This document shows, piece after piece, positions 60,619-64,000 of a DNA stretch of 64,000 bases (the first letter of the stretch is position 1; every line of letters starts with the position of its first letter). Under the pieces are notes generated by a model. The model had not been told where the DNA came from. It was given only the letters and a program-made list of their open reading frames with translations, and did no database searches. Source of the stretch: Gnetum montanum. Its lineage: Eukaryota > Streptophyta > Gnetopsida > Gnetales > Gnetaceae. The translations under genes and the position numbers were made by a program. The stretch spans positions 719,241-783,240 of the forward strand of contig MNCI01034785.1 of the NCBI GenBank assembly GCA_015680685.1, read 5' to 3'.

Positions 60619-61090
60619 TAGTCCATACATAGAATAACTATAAAAAGTGAGAAGGCACTTAGGAGTACACTCAACTCTAAACATTGTACCAAAGAACCCA
60701 CCTAATGACAAATTAAATCATAAGGAGAGGAGACTTATGGTTCCACCTCATGATAATGTGCCACCTATCTTCTTCATGTTGTCCCAACATAAGAATGATG
60801 GCCACAAGGAGCCTTAGATGATCTCAAGGAAGAGAGGCATGATATGTGACATTGAAGGATATATATTTGACTTCACTTTGACTTCTCCTTCCCACTCAAT
60901 TTTGATATACAACATTGTATTATGTGACACATTATATGGAGACATGGACCCACATACTACATAATTCAACAACAACATGGAAAATAAATTTAACTCCTAC
61001 AATGACATGGAAAATAAAATTGTTATGATGAAAGCACACATTAGGCTACAAATATTATCAATAGAGTATTATGCTAGAGGTTTTTAATAA
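60619..61090 (-). repeat. Inverted copy of the D 3' untranslated region
   Basis: Reverse-complement match to 57431-57887. It starts directly at the gypsy LTR end, so two D-family 3' ends face each other across 2.7 kb of LTR sequence. Confidence 0.72.
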
Positions 61091-62608
61091 AAAATTATTA
61101 AATTTATGTTTGAGTGTCATAGGAAACTATCATATACTACTATTAATGTGTAACCAAAGTTTATGATTAAAAATTGTAACACAAGTTTTAGATTTTAATA
61201 AATTAGAATGATCTATTAGGCATAAAATCAAACTTTAACATATTATCGAAGCCAAGTTGTAGAAAGAAATACTTTTAAGGATTTAAAAAAACATAATAAT
61301 TTGGGTAAAATTAAAAATCTAGATAATGAAATAGGTTCAAGAGAAATGATCTTATGAGTTATAATTCTTGGAAAAAGGAATGTTCAATAGAAATGAATGT
61401 TCAAAGTCCAAAAGGATTATTTACAAACCAAAATTCTAGTAGAAATTGGATAACAAAAGGAAAATTAAAGAACTAATGTAATCCTAAACAAAATTCCATC
61501 ATACAAATATTCCATTTTTAGTAACTTGACAAACATCAAAAGGAGGTGGTGTTTCAAAAGAAAAAAACCATGACTATTATTATTAATAAATATATCACAA
61601 ATATATACAAGAAAGATTAACAAGATCATAAGAGAATATATTAGATGAAAAAAATTAAGGAAGAACAAATTAGTCATACACCAAACATCAAGTAAGAAGG
61701 CAAGTGATCTAGAAGAAGAGTTTTAAGATTATGATCAAGAAGGAAGTCCCAATCATTTGAAGCTATTGAAAGATACATCTCCTTAAATATAGCTTCTTTT
61801 TTTCTACTAAAAATAAAGTGTTCTAAGACTAGTGAAGTAACAATTGTACCAGATACAAAAATATATTATTCCATTTCACTAATCAATAGGTGATTCTAGA
61901 ATGTAAGGCCCCATTAAGATGAGGATGGTCCCATCTTGGTAAAAACATGTAAATAAATTATAGTCATATTTCACACTTATACATGACATGATTGCAAGAA
62001 ATTTGTACCATATAACATGTTTTCCCTATATAACTTTTCAAAATGGCTACAATTCAAGGTCCTACAAGTTGCCAACATACATTTGTGAGAAAAGCATTCA
62101 AAAAAGACATAAAGAATCATGCAACATGAAGTAGAGAAAGAAATCCATCTTCCAATAAGAAGAAAGTCTCAAATCTCCAAAACTGAAATGAGAAATGAGA
62201 TGATCATTTAAGAATTCTCTTAATGGATGTTACAAATATAATATTCAATCCCAAAAAAATCATATATTATCACTAAGATCCTATTTTACACATTTTGATG
62301 ACATGAATTGTGAAATAATTTTATAATAAGAAGTCCAACTATATAATAATTTATTCTCAATTATGTTTTACTAAATTTAATAACTTCTTCATCAAGTAAT
62401 AATGTTCATAAAAGATTAAAATCAAAATGCTTACAAATTCATGAGTGAAGGGGAGAAAGGAATATTGTAAAATATAAATATTTTTGGAAGTTCACCAACA
62501 TGTATTAAGGAAATATTTTACAAATATACTTGCAAATATCAACCACTCATGAATTTGTAAACATAAAAAAAATTGAGAAACTAATGCTTAAAGAGAAGTG
62601 TTAGAGTA
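61091..62608 (+). other. Decayed F-like internal region
   Basis: AT-rich with no convincing gene; the minus frame 61465-61677 is not supported by any motif. Near its end, CATGAGTGAAGGGGAG (62442-62457) and AGAAACTAATG..GAAG precede an LTR-like start, as in F (2330-2485). The block 61100-61230 is a direct repeat of 63385-63512 and may be the remnant of the upstream LTR. Confidence 0.5.
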
Positions 62609-63520
62609 TATAAATATACAATACTTAGGTTCTCAATGTACAACAAGTATTACAATAGAGTATGAAAGGCTATGATGATTTATTGAAAAGATGTAATTGT
62701 TTATGAAGTAGAAGAATTCTTAACTATTCTGTATAAGAGATCATCATCATGGATTAATAAGAGAAGGAAAATCATAAGTAAATAGAAAAGGTAGAACTAT
62801 CATTGAATGTACAAGGTCAAAGACTAATATGTTATAAATATGACAAGAAGAAAGAAAGAAGAAATATACCTTTGGAATGTGTTCTAAAAAAATAATACTA
62901 TGTTATTTCAAATGAAATCTTGAGAAAAGAATATTGATTTCACATTTTAAGAACTAACATTGATAAAGTTTATGAAGCAAAGTCATGAGTAAGTGCTCTT
63001 GAAGTGTGAGTCCCAAAAGTGCTTAACATTCAAAGAGAGGCTAGAGAATGTAAGACTAGATTGAAGAAAGTATGTAAGTCTAAGAAAATGGAAAATTACT
63101 AGTCACATTGCAACTATGTCAAAGAACCCACAATTATGAAGAACTCTAAAATAGTGTCAAAGGTGTAGTACCATCATAAAACGTAATAATCACCAAAAGG
63201 TAAAAAGATTTAAAGAACCAAATTCAAACATAAATAGCCTAAGTTGAAAGAGTTATGATAAGCTAGAATAAGAATTAGTACTAGTTATACTTTACTCATA
63301 ATATTGTACAATTAGTACTAGTTGATGAAAGTTAAATAATATTGTCAATAACTTTGATTATGTATTATGAGTTTGGAAAATTATAAAGCTTACAATACTC
63401 AAATTTTGGGAAACTATCATATACAATGACTAGTTTACAACCAAATTTTATGATTCAAATTTGTAATAAAAGTTTTACATCCTAGTAAATTAGAGTTATC
63501 CATTTTTGTATCCTTTTTTC
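62609..63520 (+). mobile_element. F-like LTR remnant
   Basis: Begins at about 62599-62601 with TGTTAGAGTATATAAATATAC after a purine stretch (AAAGAGAAG). Similarity to the F LTR is weak after the first bases. It ends near 63520, just after the direct repeat shared with 61100-61230. The LTR call rests on position and ends, not on strong similarity. Confidence 0.4.
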
Positions 63521-64000
63521 TTCTTGGTACATTAATAACCAAGTCAAATGTGACTTCAACATTGTTACAAAAACCTTCTAAAATCATCATCAATAGTCAT
63601 GTTTGGTCTTCCATAAGCTCCCAACAAATGTTCCCAATCATGCTCAAGAAGATAGGGATTAGTTGCAATGTTCTCAATAACTTTTGGAATCTTAGGATGA
63701 CAAGTGTTACCTAGGTGGTGTTGGGTGATGTTGATATCAGTGTTAGCATCACTTGCATTTGCAACATCATAAACTCACATATCAACCATAATTTTACTTT
63801 TATTAAACCTCCAATGATTGGTCCACATCATCCATGGGGGAAAAAGCATCAATTTAGATGACTTCGACATCTTTTTAGAGGTCAAGAACTACATTTTTCA
63901 CCTAGGTGACATTGCCATTCTACCAACATCATTACTATCTCATCTAGTGAAAACTTGTCTTCTAACCTTGATTTCATCTCTATCAAACCTCCAATGATTA
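63521..64000. other. Unassigned right edge
   Basis: The minus strand has a patch open for about 45 codons (about 63690-63555, with HPKIPKVIENIATNPYLLEH and GAYGRPNMTID). AAACCTCCAATGATT is repeated at 63808 and 63984. I cannot name it; it may be the edge of another element extending past the window. Confidence 0.3.

Noticed and set aside
1-64000. Host protein-coding gene, tRNA, rRNA or microRNA precursor
   Set aside because: I found no exon-like conserved domain, tRNA arm pattern or rRNA segment outside retroelement sequence. Absence cannot be proven by reading alone.

Overview
This window looks like an intergenic block from a large plant nuclear genome. I see no intact host gene, tRNA or rRNA. 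Nearly everything recognisable is LTR retrotransposon of plant Ty3/gypsy and Ty1/copia type, nested several layers deep and mostly dead. The sequence is AT-rich and CpG-poor except for one young element at 2.6-11.3 kb. Old insertions persisting as readable wrecks suggest slow turnover, as in gymnosperms, but the host cannot be named from this sequence.

The large-scale plan is an inverted duplication. Arm 1 (1-17668) and arm 2 (about 27960-43299) carry the same series in opposite orientation: a chromovirus LTR end (family E), the 3' part of a copia-like gag-only element (F), the 5' half of a copia element (D), a gypsy LTR piece, and a copia LTR with the start of its gag (A/C). The two arms share stop codons and insertion junctions, so these elements were already inserted and partly dead before the duplication. 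Private insertions came later: element G (2555-11254) lies only in arm 1, and the composite H (35124-42178) only in arm 2. In each case the other arm keeps the empty site.

Region by region: 1-1269 E LTR; 1270-2485 F internal; 2486-11989 F LTR split by G; 11990-14996 D (minus); 14997-16119 gypsy LTR piece; 16120-17668 copia A; 17669-23208 minus-strand copia B; 23316-29514 copia C (minus, gag only); 29515-29904 gypsy LTR; 29905-32943 D (plus: LTR, gag, protease, integrase); 32944-55859 F (minus) inserted in D; 34946-52908 E (plus chromovirus, about 3.2 kb LTRs, gag to chromodomain) inserted in F; 35124-42178 H inserted in the 5' LTR of E; 55860-57430 the rest of D (integrase end, RT, RNase H); 57431-61090 D 3' sequence, D LTR and a gypsy LTR fragment; 61091-64000 a decayed F-like element and unassigned sequence.

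Two things stand out. H is flanked by a perfect 5-bp target duplication, but its two outer ends are both the U3 start of the same LTR in opposite orientation, with an extra inverted LTR joined directly to the 3' LTR. G is a comparatively young 8.7-kb gypsy-type element with gag and a protease-like domain but no reverse transcriptase or integrase. It is packed with short tandem repeats in its U3, its leader, its 3' noncoding part and the gag C-terminus. G, H, C/B and F all encode gag-like protein without a recognisable polymerase, so the locus is dominated by elements that would have needed helpers in trans.
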